From: Azophilus sp965116165
GTDB taxonomy: Bacteria; Pseudomonadota; Gammaproteobacteria; Pseudomonadales; Azotimanducaceae
Length of the DNA stretch: 64,000 nucleotides
Assembly (NCBI GenBank): GCA_965116165.1
Contig: OZ220484.1
Coordinates: 992,001-1,056,000, forward strand
Direction of reading: 5' to 3'
Shown: positions 17,711-26,357 of the stretch, piece after piece
Layout: each line of letters begins with the position of its first letter
How positions within the stretch are numbered: position 1 is the first letter of the stretch
Made by a program: the position numbers and the translations under genes
The notes under the pieces: model-generated
Told to the model about the DNA's origin: nothing
The model's input: only the letters and a program-made list of their open reading frames with translations
The model's database searches: none

Positions 17711-18803
17711 CTAAACGCCTTCGTCATAGAACGCCGACATGGCAGTGGCGAACCAGACCAGTTCATCGTCGCTGAAATCTTCCCGGACCCACTCGGGAAG
17801 GCTGACACTAGGGAACTGCAAATTGGCAATCGCGCCTGCTAGCCGGGTGATCTTCTCATTAATTCGGGCTTCTAGGTCGGCCCCCGCCGCACCCTGGGAC
17901 AACGCCTTGGACAGAGCGAGAAGCATTTCCAGAAAGACGAAAGACGCATTCTCTGGATTCTCGGGATCGCCAATGAACGCCCAAAAGTCCTTACCGATGC
18001 ACCTATAGACGCGAATAGATTGCGTCTCACTGTCGATCAGAGCACCGGGTTTTGCTGTTCGGTCTTTTTCCTCGAAGCCGTGGTCGAGGAGTTTCACGAG
18101 AATCTGGTTTTCCTTGTTGTTGGTTGTCCGAGGCGTGCCGTTAAGTCAGGCCGAGAACGATATCTATTTCCTCAACATCCGAGAATCGCTTGGTTGATGA
18201 AGCTGCCCATGTTTTGTGGTGGTCGATGACCGCCTGCGTCATCGCCTGCACCTGGGTATCGTTGATGGTGTTCGGACCGCTCTTGATCGAAGTGAAGAAT
18301 CGCTTGTTTCCGGCCACACAAGCCTTGTCAATCTCGCGCCATACGGAGGTCGTTCGGCGGCGGGCTTTTTCTTCTCGGTTGAGCCCTGCCAATGCCTCGG
18401 CCTCGGCGACCTTCTCGAGCGGATCGTCCCACTTGCTACTGTTCGTGAGCGGATAAAGTTTAAGAAACACGGCCTCAATGGATTTTCCGAACGAGGTTTC
18501 GAGCGCCATGTACAGCTTGCTATTGAACAGGAACGACCCGAAAGCGGCAGGGTCGTTAAGCTTCATGACACTTGCCGAGGTCATGAGAACATAGGGGTTG
18601 GTCCGGTAATCCGACAGACCATTACGTTTCTCGAAGGCGCGGGGCAGGTTGGTTTGGATATAGTCGGCAATCGTACTGGCCATGTGGTCCACCCGATCTT
18701 CGCTTACGCGGGCGAATAGCTCGACGAGCTCGCGGGGATCAAAGCAATAGCGGGTGGCCTTGAGAGAGTCGTAAAGGTTCCTTGCGTGATTACGGGCGAC
18801 CAT
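17711..18803 (-). pseudogene. Restriction-endonuclease-like gene split by a +1 frameshift
   Basis: Two open frames (18803-18141, 220 residues; then 18097-17711, 128 residues) form one protein if a single base is removed at 18141-18142: ...VLGLT followed by YGTPRTTNKENQ then runs continuously, giving 363 residues. The first part has TNPYVLMTSASVM and FTSIKSGPNTINDTQVQAM, a segment of the kind seen in PD-(D/E)XK type II restriction enzymes (possibly the PmeII-like group; family assignment uncertain). Its ATG overlaps the stop of the upstream C5 methyltransferase by one base (TGATG), the typical layout of a cognate R-M pair. The shift could be genuine inactivation, phase variation, or a sequencing error; the second half retains normal coding character, so any inactivation is recent. 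Confidence 0.75.
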
Positions 18804-20158
18804 CAGGAACGGGCCTCCTTAACTAATTTGGTCTTTCGCCGCGTAACCGGACCGTTATAGTAGGCATCGCCATTCTCGCCCTCGTCAGACCAAACGAAGG
18901 TGCGTCCTGCCTTGAACCATTGGCGCGTGCGGACATGCGACTGGACATAAACCACACGATAGGCCTCTAACTCGTTTGAATAGGGCTCCCAGTCGCGAGC
19001 GGCGAGTTCGTCGAGGGCTGATGCGACTACCTCCCCGGCGACCTTTCCTAGGCGGACGGGGACAGCATTTCCGGCTTGAGCGTATTGCTCGGAGGTCGAT
19101 CCGCAAAGCTCCCAATCGCACGGAAACTCTTGGATGAGCAGATACTCCAGTAGGCTAAGTGCTCGAACCTCGGCCGGGTGGCAAAGGGATGTCCCCGCGT
19201 GGTTGGGCATGGTGACGAGCGTGGGACAGGGCAAATCAAAACTCAGGCGGCGCCACCAGCCGGAACGCCCCCCTTTGGCGTGCCAGGCGCGACCCATGGA
19301 TTCCCGTTGGGCCTCTGTGGGCAGGCTCCGCCAGTTGGAGCCGGGGGGCACCATGGAGAGAAACTCCTTCTTGCGCGGGCTAAAATCCATGATTATCGGC
19401 CCGGGATCGGTCAGGCCGCCAATCGCATCTCCTAAGGTTTGCCAAGGCTGAAGAGTCTCCTTTGTGCCGAAGAGGTCGGGCGTTGCATCCTGCCGCTCAG
19501 GCCGCCCATGCGTCGGATCGGGAAAATCGACAACAGAGCCGTACCTGTTTCCGACAAACAGTACGCGCTCTCGGAGTTGTGGCGCTCCGTAGTTCACCGC
19601 GTTTACCTCGAAGCAATCCATGTGATAGGACTGATCGAGGCCTGAGAGATCGTCAGCAAACAAACTGACCACGGAGCCGGGTTCCTCGTCCGGCTCTAGC
19701 GGCAGCCCCCCCTTTTCGGGACGATTCGCAATAGGGCGGTGTCGTAGCGCGGCCGAGAGCAATCCCCGCACATTCTCCATGAGAAAGAAACGGGGCTGCA
19801 GCCTGTCCACGAACCGGATGAACTGCCAAAGGAGTGTGCCGCGAGGATCGCTGACCGTGCGGCGACGGCCTGCCGTGCTAAAGCTCTGACAGGGCGGCCC
19901 TCCCACGAGCAAATCGACTTCACCTGGTTTGAGGCCCACGGCATCCAAAACTTCTATCGGGTCAACATCCGCTATATCCTTCTCGAACACCCTGATATCA
20001 GCTCGAAGCCGTCCGGCATCCCGGTTCGCGCGGATCGTGTCACAGAACGAAGCTTCCTTCTCCACACAGGCCAAGACGTCAAACCTTCCGGTCTTCTCAA
20101 GGCCGATGTCCAAACCCATTGCTCCGGAGAATAGTGAGATCGTTTTATATTTCTTCAT
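18803..20158 (-). CDS. DNA (cytosine-5) methyltransferase, nuclease-linked
   Basis: It transfers a methyl group to C5 of cytosine in a specific DNA sequence. Motifs in order over 451 residues: I LFSGAMGLDIGLEKTG, IV GGPPCQSFSTAG with catalytic Cys, VI FFLMENVRGL, VIII QLRERVLFVG, a target-recognition stretch with GGRSGWWRRLSFDLP, and X YAQAGNAVPVRLGK. The tail of about 70 residues after motif X is longer than usual. The stop overlaps the ATG of the nuclease-like gene, so it should protect the site that nuclease cuts. Upstream, an IS relic separates it from the receiver gene. The ribosome site before ATG 20158 is weak. Confidence 0.94.
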   Translation of the reverse strand: MKKYKTISLFSGAMGLDIGLEKTGRFDVLACVEKEASFCDTIRANRDAGRLRADIRVFEKDIADVDPIEVLDAVGLKPGEVDLLVGGPPCQSFSTAGRRRTVSDPRGTLLWQFIRFVDRLQPRFFLMENVRGLLSAALRHRPIANRPEKGGLPLEPDEEPGSVVSLFADDLSGLDQSYHMDCFEVNAVNYGAPQLRERVLFVGNRYGSVVDFPDPTHGRPERQDATPDLFGTKETLQPWQTLGDAIGGLTDPGPIIMDFSPRKKEFLSMVPPGSNWRSLPTEAQRESMGRAWHAKGGRSGWWRRLSFDLPCPTLVTMPNHAGTSLCHPAEVRALSLLEYLLIQEFPCDWELCGSTSEQYAQAGNAVPVRLGKVAGEVVASALDELAARDWEPYSNELEAYRVVYVQSHVRTRQWFKAGRTFVWSDEGENGDAYYNGPVTRRKTKLVKEARS

Positions 20159-20238
20159 TTATGCGCTGCCGGACTCAGGTTTATTGTGGGGACGAGCCAA
20201 CCAAAGTGGAAGCTCGGGCTAGCCTCTGCCAGACTAAC

Positions 20239-20445
20239 AGCCTGTTGAAAAAGGCCACCCGGGCGATAATAGCGCATCGTTTTACAAAGTGGGTCCATGA
20301 GAGGCGAAACGCCCCCCAGTGGGCGCTGTTCAGCTATGTGGACCTAGAGAGTCACGGATCCCGGAGAGCCATCCCATCAGGAAGATCCGGCGAATTGTCG
20401 ACAAGGCCTTGGCCGAGCTCGAGCTGGCCTTTGAGTCGATGTACA
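20239..20445 (+). mobile_element. Decayed IS5-like transposase fragment
   Basis: An element-like end (CAGCCTGTTGAAAAAGGCC) is followed by the start of an IS transposase broken over two frames: APQWALFSYVDLES in one and SHPIRKIRRIVDKALAELEL then AFESMY in the other. These match the N-terminus of IS5-type transposases (YVDLE...HPLR.IR..VD.AL). Everything after about 50 codons is missing. It sits between the receiver gene and the nuclease-linked methyltransferase, so the island was assembled or invaded here. The rest of the 411-base gap shows nothing. Confidence 0.72.
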
Positions 20446-20569
20446 AGCTGACGATCTCTTCCGGCTTGTACCGCTTCCTCGCCACCGCCAGTCCTCCTCA
20501 TTTCCATACCCTAAAGGTGGATCAATTTGATGGTGGAAGATCAATGCCTCGTCACTTCAGACCGGAAAG

Positions 20570-22123
20570 TCAGCCTCCCTTTCTGGCCATTCTTCTGAGC
20601 CATTCCGACTCATCAATCGCCACGCGACTCAGCGTTGTTCCAAAGGTCTGGGCAATCCTCTGTGCGTACTCGGCCTTGAGTTCACCCCGCCACTTGTATT
20701 GATTTTCACAAGTATCCGTAAACTCGAAGTCGCCATCGGATTCCCGCTTTGCTGCGATTACGGCACCGCTGCCCGTCGATGGTTTGAATTTACGAAGAGC
20801 CCAACCGCCTGGATCACGTTCGATACCCAATCGCTCGAATGTGTCATCCAAACTTACGACGATCTGGTCCATTCCCTTCTTAGGGGCAACCAGCGGCAGG
20901 AAAAAGAACATGGTCTCCTCGTTCAACCTCACGCAATCACATCGAGGTCTCATGCAGATCAAATGCTGTTTGCCACCAGCCTCGGAAACGACGGTACCCA
21001 GCCACAATGTCGGTGGTGGCGCACCATACACCGTTCGGAAACTCATGATCCAAGCCAACCGCTTGTCAAGGTCGTCGGCATTCTGACCGGAGAAGCCTGC
21101 GGAGAGATCTTCAAAGTTGTTATTTCTCAATACACTCGCTGCAAGACCTTGGTTCGCCAACTCGATGGTCTGCTCCGGATTGAGAGTCTTTTTGCCGAAC
21201 ACGAAACTCGCTGTTTCATCGCCCTTGCGTCGTATCCAACTTTCAACAGCCTCCGCGCTTGCGGGAGACGCTTCCGCAACAGCGCTGTCCATGAGACCGC
21301 GAAGCTCTTCGGCTACATGGTTCACGATCTGCCGTTCCGCATCGTCCGGATTGGAAAGGCATGCCCTGTGGGCAAGGAGCGCGGGATCCAATTCGGCGCT
21401 GAATCGGTCCAAGACCTTGTGCGCTCCCTGTCTAACCGCCGTCAGCGAGGTTAGCGCAATGCTAGGAAGCAATCCGCGAGTCATCGACGCAAAATCCTCT
21501 ACCAACTTCTCCGGCAGGCTTTCCTCCGAGACGCTCCTACTTTTCAAGCGTTCCGCCAGATTTACATTGGACTTGGCGTAGAGAACCACGCAGCCATGTC
21601 GATACGAGATTTCTGTCTTGGTCTCATCCACCACAGGACCAAGTCCGGTTGTCTCCAATGCATCGGAGACGGTCGTGGAAATCTCTTCCAATCGGGCCTC
21701 TCCGGTATATATGGCAACGAGTCGAAGCGCGTTCCGGTCCGCTTCTTCCGTCAGCAAATCCCGAATCAACTTCAACGTATGCTGAGGCTCGCCATCCTTC
21801 AGAAGCCAGTCGAGAACCACGATGTCGGCCTTTCTCATCGTTTTCATCGCTGAATCCGTCGGACCAACCACACCGCAGATGACACCAAGTGATGAAAACG
21901 CATCCATGATGGAACCTGCGTTCAGGGTGTGTATCGAACCGCGATCAACCACGCCCTGACCATCCCGGCTTGATGTCCGCGTACGCCGGTCCGGTGCCTC
22001 CAACCCCGCCTCTAGCTGACTACCCCCGGCCAATGGCATGTGCGCCTCGTCGTCGACCACTACCGCCGTCTGGAGAAAACTCCGCGCGAAGTCACCGCCG
22101 TCAGATCTCAATTCGTCCGCCAA
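20570..22123 (-). CDS. Receiver-domain protein of the GHKL/methyltransferase island
   Basis: A 517-residue protein with an N-terminal receiver-like domain: acidic pair TAVVVDDEAHM (Asp24-Asp25), phospho-acceptor Asp105 in ADIVVLDWLLKDG, and the Thr of LVAIYTGE (Thr140). About 80 residues separate the acidic pair from Asp105, nearly twice the usual distance, so there is an insertion in the fold. No DNA-binding domain is recognisable in the remaining 370 residues; the C-terminal part has KPSTGSGAVIAA and CENQYKWRGELKAEYAQRIA. TTG at 22123 is the likely start because AGGGGAAGG precedes it, overlapping the stop of the ATPase gene. Tight linkage to a histidine-kinase-like ATPase suggests a phosphorelay partner. 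Such large receivers are known beside MutL/MORC-type ATPases in restriction loci. Confidence 0.8.
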   Translation of the reverse strand: MADELRSDGGDFARSFLQTAVVVDDEAHMPLAGGSQLEAGLEAPDRRTRTSSRDGQGVVDRGSIHTLNAGSIMDAFSSLGVICGVVGPTDSAMKTMRKADIVVLDWLLKDGEPQHTLKLIRDLLTEEADRNALRLVAIYTGEARLEEISTTVSDALETTGLGPVVDETKTEISYRHGCVVLYAKSNVNLAERLKSRSVSEESLPEKLVEDFASMTRGLLPSIALTSLTAVRQGAHKVLDRFSAELDPALLAHRACLSNPDDAERQIVNHVAEELRGLMDSAVAEASPASAEAVESWIRRKGDETASFVFGKKTLNPEQTIELANQGLAASVLRNNNFEDLSAGFSGQNADDLDKRLAWIMSFRTVYGAPPPTLWLGTVVSEAGGKQHLICMRPRCDCVRLNEETMFFFLPLVAPKKGMDQIVVSLDDTFERLGIERDPGGWALRKFKPSTGSGAVIAAKRESDGDFEFTDTCENQYKWRGELKAEYAQRIAQTFGTTLSRVAIDESEWLRRMARKGG

Positions 22124-22132
22124 CGCCTTCCC

Positions 22133-25090
22133 CTATGGCTCCTTCGTCGGCACCACGCCGAATGTCGCGCCACTATCGCCTTCAAGCAACTGAAGATCGA
22201 AGCCGACCCGGCGCAGGGTTTGCCGCCCGATGTGCAATCCCATCCCTCGACCACCGGGCTTTCTGCTAAAGCCGAACTCGAAAATTGCCCCCCGGTCACG
22301 AACGTCGACCCCTGGTCCGCTATCGGCGACGAGCAAGGTGCCGCCACGTTCATCAAGCTCGATAGTTCGTTCTAATCGGGGGTTCTGCTGCGACAGCCAA
22401 AAGATCGCGTTGTCCACCAAATTCACAAAGACGGGATAGAAGTTCGATGGAAAGCCAATGATCTTGGCGTCGCTGAAGGCCCTTGTCGCCTTGAGCGACA
22501 CGTTATGACGCGCCAAACGCGCACGGAATAGCTCTTCCAGAAAATCCCGAATCTCAGAGCCGCGGATTTCCACCGCTCTCCTGTAGAGTCGCCGCTGCAA
22601 TGGCGTGAACAGCGTCAGATATCCGTCGAGGTGATCGAAGCTCGCTCGAATACTGTCGTACAACTCGCCCAGCCCCTCATTGACGTCAGCCCATGCCTTC
22701 AGTCTGCGCAAGCCGTTCCGAACCGACCGAATCGTGCCCGAGAACTCGTGGTTAATGATCTCTATCGCCATTCCCAACTGCGCTAATTGTGCGTCCGCCT
22801 CAGCCTCTTCCTCCAACAGCAGATTGCGTTGCTCAATGGCCATCAATTGTTCGGCTGTCGAGATCCCACCCGTCACGTCCACCGCCTGAAGCTGCTCCAA
22901 CACCGAGCGCAACAATGCGCCCTGTTCCTCCGTAACACCCAGCACCCTGGTCTCCAGCGCATCTCTGGTTTCGACGAAAAGATCGTCTGGCATCCCAGCC
23001 AGGTCGATTCGTTGGAACTCGCTCAGCACTTCCCTCAGTTCCGACTCGACGGTTTTCAGGGAGCGGCTTGCCACCTCCCGCGCTTTTGAGGCGACCTTGT
23101 CCGCCTCCGCCCTCACCGCTCGGCCCGACTTACCCATAGTCTTGCGGGCTTTCTGCCCGATACCATCCAACACGGCTTCCGTTCTGATACGTCGATCAAG
23201 CGACAACTCCGCCTTCCTCGCCTCTTCGCCAATCAGCTCATCAATCAGGCTGCGCACCGGTTTGAACACATTCTCCTGGAGCGCGGCGAACTCCGTGTTG
23301 TACACCCCCCAGTCGCGAAGTGTGGCCTTGCTGAGCCCAATTCGCGGACGCGAAATACGGTACCGAGCCTCCAGATTTCTGATATCCGCTTGTGCTTGAC
23401 GTTCGAGTTCCAAGATCTTGTGCGCTGCAAGCTGACCGTCCGATAGGCCGACCACGTTCCGTAGCTCCGTCTCCACGCGTTCCGTCAACGCCAGCGCTTT
23501 TTCCTGAGGTTCATCATTCTTGAGTTCTTCGAAAAACGAGTTCAGATGAGCTTCGAACGTTCTCTTTCTCTCCAGAACCTGTTTTTCTCGCCGTTTTCTG
23601 GCGTTATCCTCTCTCGAAAGCTCCGTCTTTCGTAGATCGAATGCTTCCGAGTGCACCCCTTCGGCACGGAAGAAATCCGCCGCCATCTGAAGAAAGAAAT
23701 TTTGCAGAATCGACCTGAACTGACGATACGCCTTGTTCTCCTGGAATCCCTCACGCCCCGCCTTTTCGTGCAACTGCCGATTCCTCTCCGCATCGAGTTC
23801 CACTGCTCCGAACATTTTGCGATGCGAAAAATAATAGTAGTAAGCACTCTTTGTTCGCCTAAATTCAATGTCCAGCCAATCGTAATCCGTGTCGCCGTAA
23901 GGCAGAACCCGGATGCCGTTTCGGTAGATGTACAATCCACCCAACTGCTCGGTCTTGTTCGCCAATCTCGCATGCTCCTCATGTGGAATCGTCGAGTGTC
24001 TGCCCTCGCCTTCGAACGCAGCGAAGTCAATGGAGAACGGGCCGCAGAGCGTGGGTGCACCGCGCCCCCCACTCCAGGGAATAACGTGATCGGCTATCGT
24101 CTCGCCGTAGATTGATATCTCGCCTCGGAACTGGCCGAACTCGTCGAAGCCACCGCTCATCCGGTGGTCTGTGTTCTGAAACTCATCCGGGGTGAAAAAT
24201 TCATTCTCGGCAATCAGGTCGTCGACCAACTCGTCCGTCTTGTGATCGCGAAACGAAGTATGAATCAGGGTTTGCGAATCCGGCGTCATAGTGTTGCTGA
24301 ACCCGAGCAATGCCTTCTTCAAGGGCGTTGCCTTGTTCAGCGCGGCCACCTTGCTGGCTGCGGGGTCTCCGTCAATATCGTCCGCCAGCAACGGTGCAAC
24401 GGGCTTGATGATGAAGTGTGTTCCGCTGCTGTTCGCGCCGACGAGTGACGGCTCTTCAAGGTAGGAGTCGATGTCCTGCGGATCAATATCGAAGCGATCC
24501 AATTCCCCCGCAAGCTTCTCCAACAATTGCCGCCCGACGTCGCGGCCGACACTTTCGGCGCTCGCACGAAATTCTTCCACCATATCAGCCACGTCCTGTG
24601 CCGAAGGCAGGGAGCCCGACATAAACGACCGCAGAGGTATTTCGATGTCTTCCAGGTCGATGCCGGGCCATTCAAATATGCCCCAGTTCAGGAACGCTGC
24701 GGTGAGGTCGGAGGCTCCGTCGTCAGTCTTCGGGCGAGTGAGAACCAGAAGCTGCGGACCGATGGTCGCAATCGCAAGCCTTCCGATCCCCTTCTCCCCG
24801 AGCATCGGCCGCGGCTCCTTATCTGGATATTGCGGTGGCCGTTGATTCGGATCGAACTTGCTTTCCGTGCCGATTGTAAGCCACCGCGTCACGAAGTCGT
24901 CGCGACTCATGCCGATTCCGTCGTCTCGCAAGACGAACAGGCCATCTGAGCGGTAGTAGTCGATCTCGACATGATCGGCATAGGCATCGTGGGCGTTCTT
25001 GAACAGTTCGCTGATCGCGGTCGGAATCCCGGCAATCTGTTGCCGACCGAGCATGTCCAGTGTGCGAGCACGCGTCTTGAACGTTGCCAT
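22133..25090 (-). CDS. Dual GHKL ATPase: MORC/MutL-like N-terminus, kinase-like C-terminus
   Basis: A 985-residue cytosolic protein with two complete Bergerat ATP sites. N-terminal: AISELFKNAHDAYAD (Glu28, Asn32), LRDDGIGM (56-61) and GEKGIGRLA, the pattern of MutL/Hsp90/MORC ATPases. Middle (about 480-780): charged helical region, probable coiled coil (REDNARKRREKQVLERK). C-terminal: His781 in EIINHEFSGTIRSVRNGL resembles a histidine-kinase H-box, followed by NLVDNAIFW (890), VADSGPGVD (921) and GGRGMGLHIGR (946), the N, G1 and G2 boxes of a sensor kinase. The ATG overlaps the stop of the upstream methyltransferase by one base, and the receiver gene starts nine bases after its stop. GHKL ATPases linked to C5 methyltransferases were described by Iyer, Abhiman and Aravind in restriction-modification contexts; phosphotransfer to the receiver is inference. 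Confidence 0.85.
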   Translation of the reverse strand: MATFKTRARTLDMLGRQQIAGIPTAISELFKNAHDAYADHVEIDYYRSDGLFVLRDDGIGMSRDDFVTRWLTIGTESKFDPNQRPPQYPDKEPRPMLGEKGIGRLAIATIGPQLLVLTRPKTDDGASDLTAAFLNWGIFEWPGIDLEDIEIPLRSFMSGSLPSAQDVADMVEEFRASAESVGRDVGRQLLEKLAGELDRFDIDPQDIDSYLEEPSLVGANSSGTHFIIKPVAPLLADDIDGDPAASKVAALNKATPLKKALLGFSNTMTPDSQTLIHTSFRDHKTDELVDDLIAENEFFTPDEFQNTDHRMSGGFDEFGQFRGEISIYGETIADHVIPWSGGRGAPTLCGPFSIDFAAFEGEGRHSTIPHEEHARLANKTEQLGGLYIYRNGIRVLPYGDTDYDWLDIEFRRTKSAYYYYFSHRKMFGAVELDAERNRQLHEKAGREGFQENKAYRQFRSILQNFFLQMAADFFRAEGVHSEAFDLRKTELSREDNARKRREKQVLERKRTFEAHLNSFFEELKNDEPQEKALALTERVETELRNVVGLSDGQLAAHKILELERQAQADIRNLEARYRISRPRIGLSKATLRDWGVYNTEFAALQENVFKPVRSLIDELIGEEARKAELSLDRRIRTEAVLDGIGQKARKTMGKSGRAVRAEADKVASKAREVASRSLKTVESELREVLSEFQRIDLAGMPDDLFVETRDALETRVLGVTEEQGALLRSVLEQLQAVDVTGGISTAEQLMAIEQRNLLLEEEAEADAQLAQLGMAIEIINHEFSGTIRSVRNGLRRLKAWADVNEGLGELYDSIRASFDHLDGYLTLFTPLQRRLYRRAVEIRGSEIRDFLEELFRARLARHNVSLKATRAFSDAKIIGFPSNFYPVFVNLVDNAIFWLSQQNPRLERTIELDERGGTLLVADSGPGVDVRDRGAIFEFGFSRKPGGRGMGLHIGRQTLRRVGFDLQLLEGDSGATFGVVPTKEP

Positions 25091-26205
25091 CAGGACAATT
25101 TTCCCATGTCCTTCAGGTGTTCGATGAACTGATGACCGATGAGTTTCGCCAAACGGACCGGGACCGCATTTCCGATCTGTCTTGCCATCGACGCCATGCT
25201 CCCCTCGAAAGCGAAGTCCTCGGGGAATGTCTGCAAGCAGGCCGCCTCCCGAATGCTGATGGCCCTATCCTGCTCCGGGTGGCCGAAGCGTCCGTTCGAG
25301 TAGCTCGTGCACCTTGTGGTAAGCCCCGATGCGGGCGCGTCCCATGCCATCCGCCCGTAGACATCGCTATAACCTGAAAACCCCTTGTGGCAATCGAGCA
25401 TCAGGTGCTGCGGCCAATCCCGATTGCCGCCGCCTTCGGGCGTTGCTTCGATACGCTCCAAGTTGCGTGCGGAAAGATTCGCCGCTCTATGGTTGGGTAT
25501 CTCCCGATGCTCTTCCCCCGCCCGAATCGGCGGAAGATGGGCAATCCAGTCCCTAACCGTGGCGTATCGTTCGTTCTCTGCTCCCGGCCCGTGCGTCTCT
25601 CCCGGCAGGCGAATCGTGCCATGGCGGCTCCCCACTAGGACGAGTCGGCGGCGGCTTTGAGGTATCCCGTATTTGGCAAGCAGTATAGGTCGGTAGTCCA
25701 CCTCGTAACCCGCCCTATCGAGTCGCTGAAGAAAGTCGCCGAAGGGCTGGCTGCCCGCGGACAACTTCTGTAGCCCCGGGACATTCTCCACAAACACGAG
25801 ATCAGGTCGGCAACCTTCCACCAAACGAGCAAAATGGACAAGCAGCGGGACACGATCATCCCGGTTGGGTTCGGGCCTTGTCGTATTCTGTCTGGTGAAG
25901 GGCTGGCACGGCGCACAGCCGCTAAAAAGCACTGGATTCGATCGCTCGGCATCCATCCGGGATCGGATTACCTCGACGCACACCCCGCGGATATCCGCAA
26001 GCTCGAAATGAGTATCGGGGAAGTTGGTCCCGAAGCTTGCCCGGGCGTCCCTATCGTGGTCCAGTGCGAACACGACCTTCATTCCGGCGGCCTGGAAGCC
26101 GCAGCTCGCGCCGCCACATCCGGCAAAGAAGTCGTATACCTCGACAGTCGCCGGGTCACTGCGATGGGTCATGTTCGCGCGCCGGTGTGGGGCATCAAAG
26201 CGCAT
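25090..26205 (-). CDS. DNA (cytosine-5) methyltransferase, ATPase-linked
   Basis: A second C5 methyltransferase, about 371 residues. Motif I EVYDFFAGCGGASCGFQAAG, IV with Cys in FSGCAPCQPFTRQN (CAPCQP instead of GGPPCQP), VI LVFVENVPGL, VIII SRRRLVLVGSRHG, and X MARQIGNAVPVRLAK. The start is ATG 26205, with GGAAAA upstream, or ATG 26172; the longer open frame upstream lies over the DUF3604 gene and is unlikely. Its stop overlaps the ATPase start (TGATG), making methyltransferase - ATPase - receiver one transcription unit. It belongs to a different subgroup from the methyltransferase at 18803-20158, so two sequences are probably methylated. Confidence 0.92.
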   Translation of the reverse strand: MRFDAPHRRANMTHRSDPATVEVYDFFAGCGGASCGFQAAGMKVVFALDHDRDARASFGTNFPDTHFELADIRGVCVEVIRSRMDAERSNPVLFSGCAPCQPFTRQNTTRPEPNRDDRVPLLVHFARLVEGCRPDLVFVENVPGLQKLSAGSQPFGDFLQRLDRAGYEVDYRPILLAKYGIPQSRRRLVLVGSRHGTIRLPGETHGPGAENERYATVRDWIAHLPPIRAGEEHREIPNHRAANLSARNLERIEATPEGGGNRDWPQHLMLDCHKGFSGYSDVYGRMAWDAPASGLTTRCTSYSNGRFGHPEQDRAISIREAACLQTFPEDFAFEGSMASMARQIGNAVPVRLAKLIGHQFIEHLKDMGKLS

Positions 26206-26357
26206 AGCCGTTTTCCATACACGGCCCGATCTTGGCGAACAGGATATGGCTCGGTCCCGCAGAAGTCGAGGCAAGCCCCAAAGCGGTTCCGCCGACGCTC
26301 TCCGAGACCGAGCGGGACGAGCTTGCCGCCGCGCGCACCGTAATGCCTCCCTATCTT

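Noticed and set aside
17711..26205. Known phage-defence types such as BREX, DISARM or classical type I restriction for the methyltransferase island
   Set aside because: No PglZ, BrxC, DrmA/B helicase, HsdR/HsdS or similar gene is present; only two C5 methyltransferases, GHKL ATPase, receiver and one nuclease-like gene.
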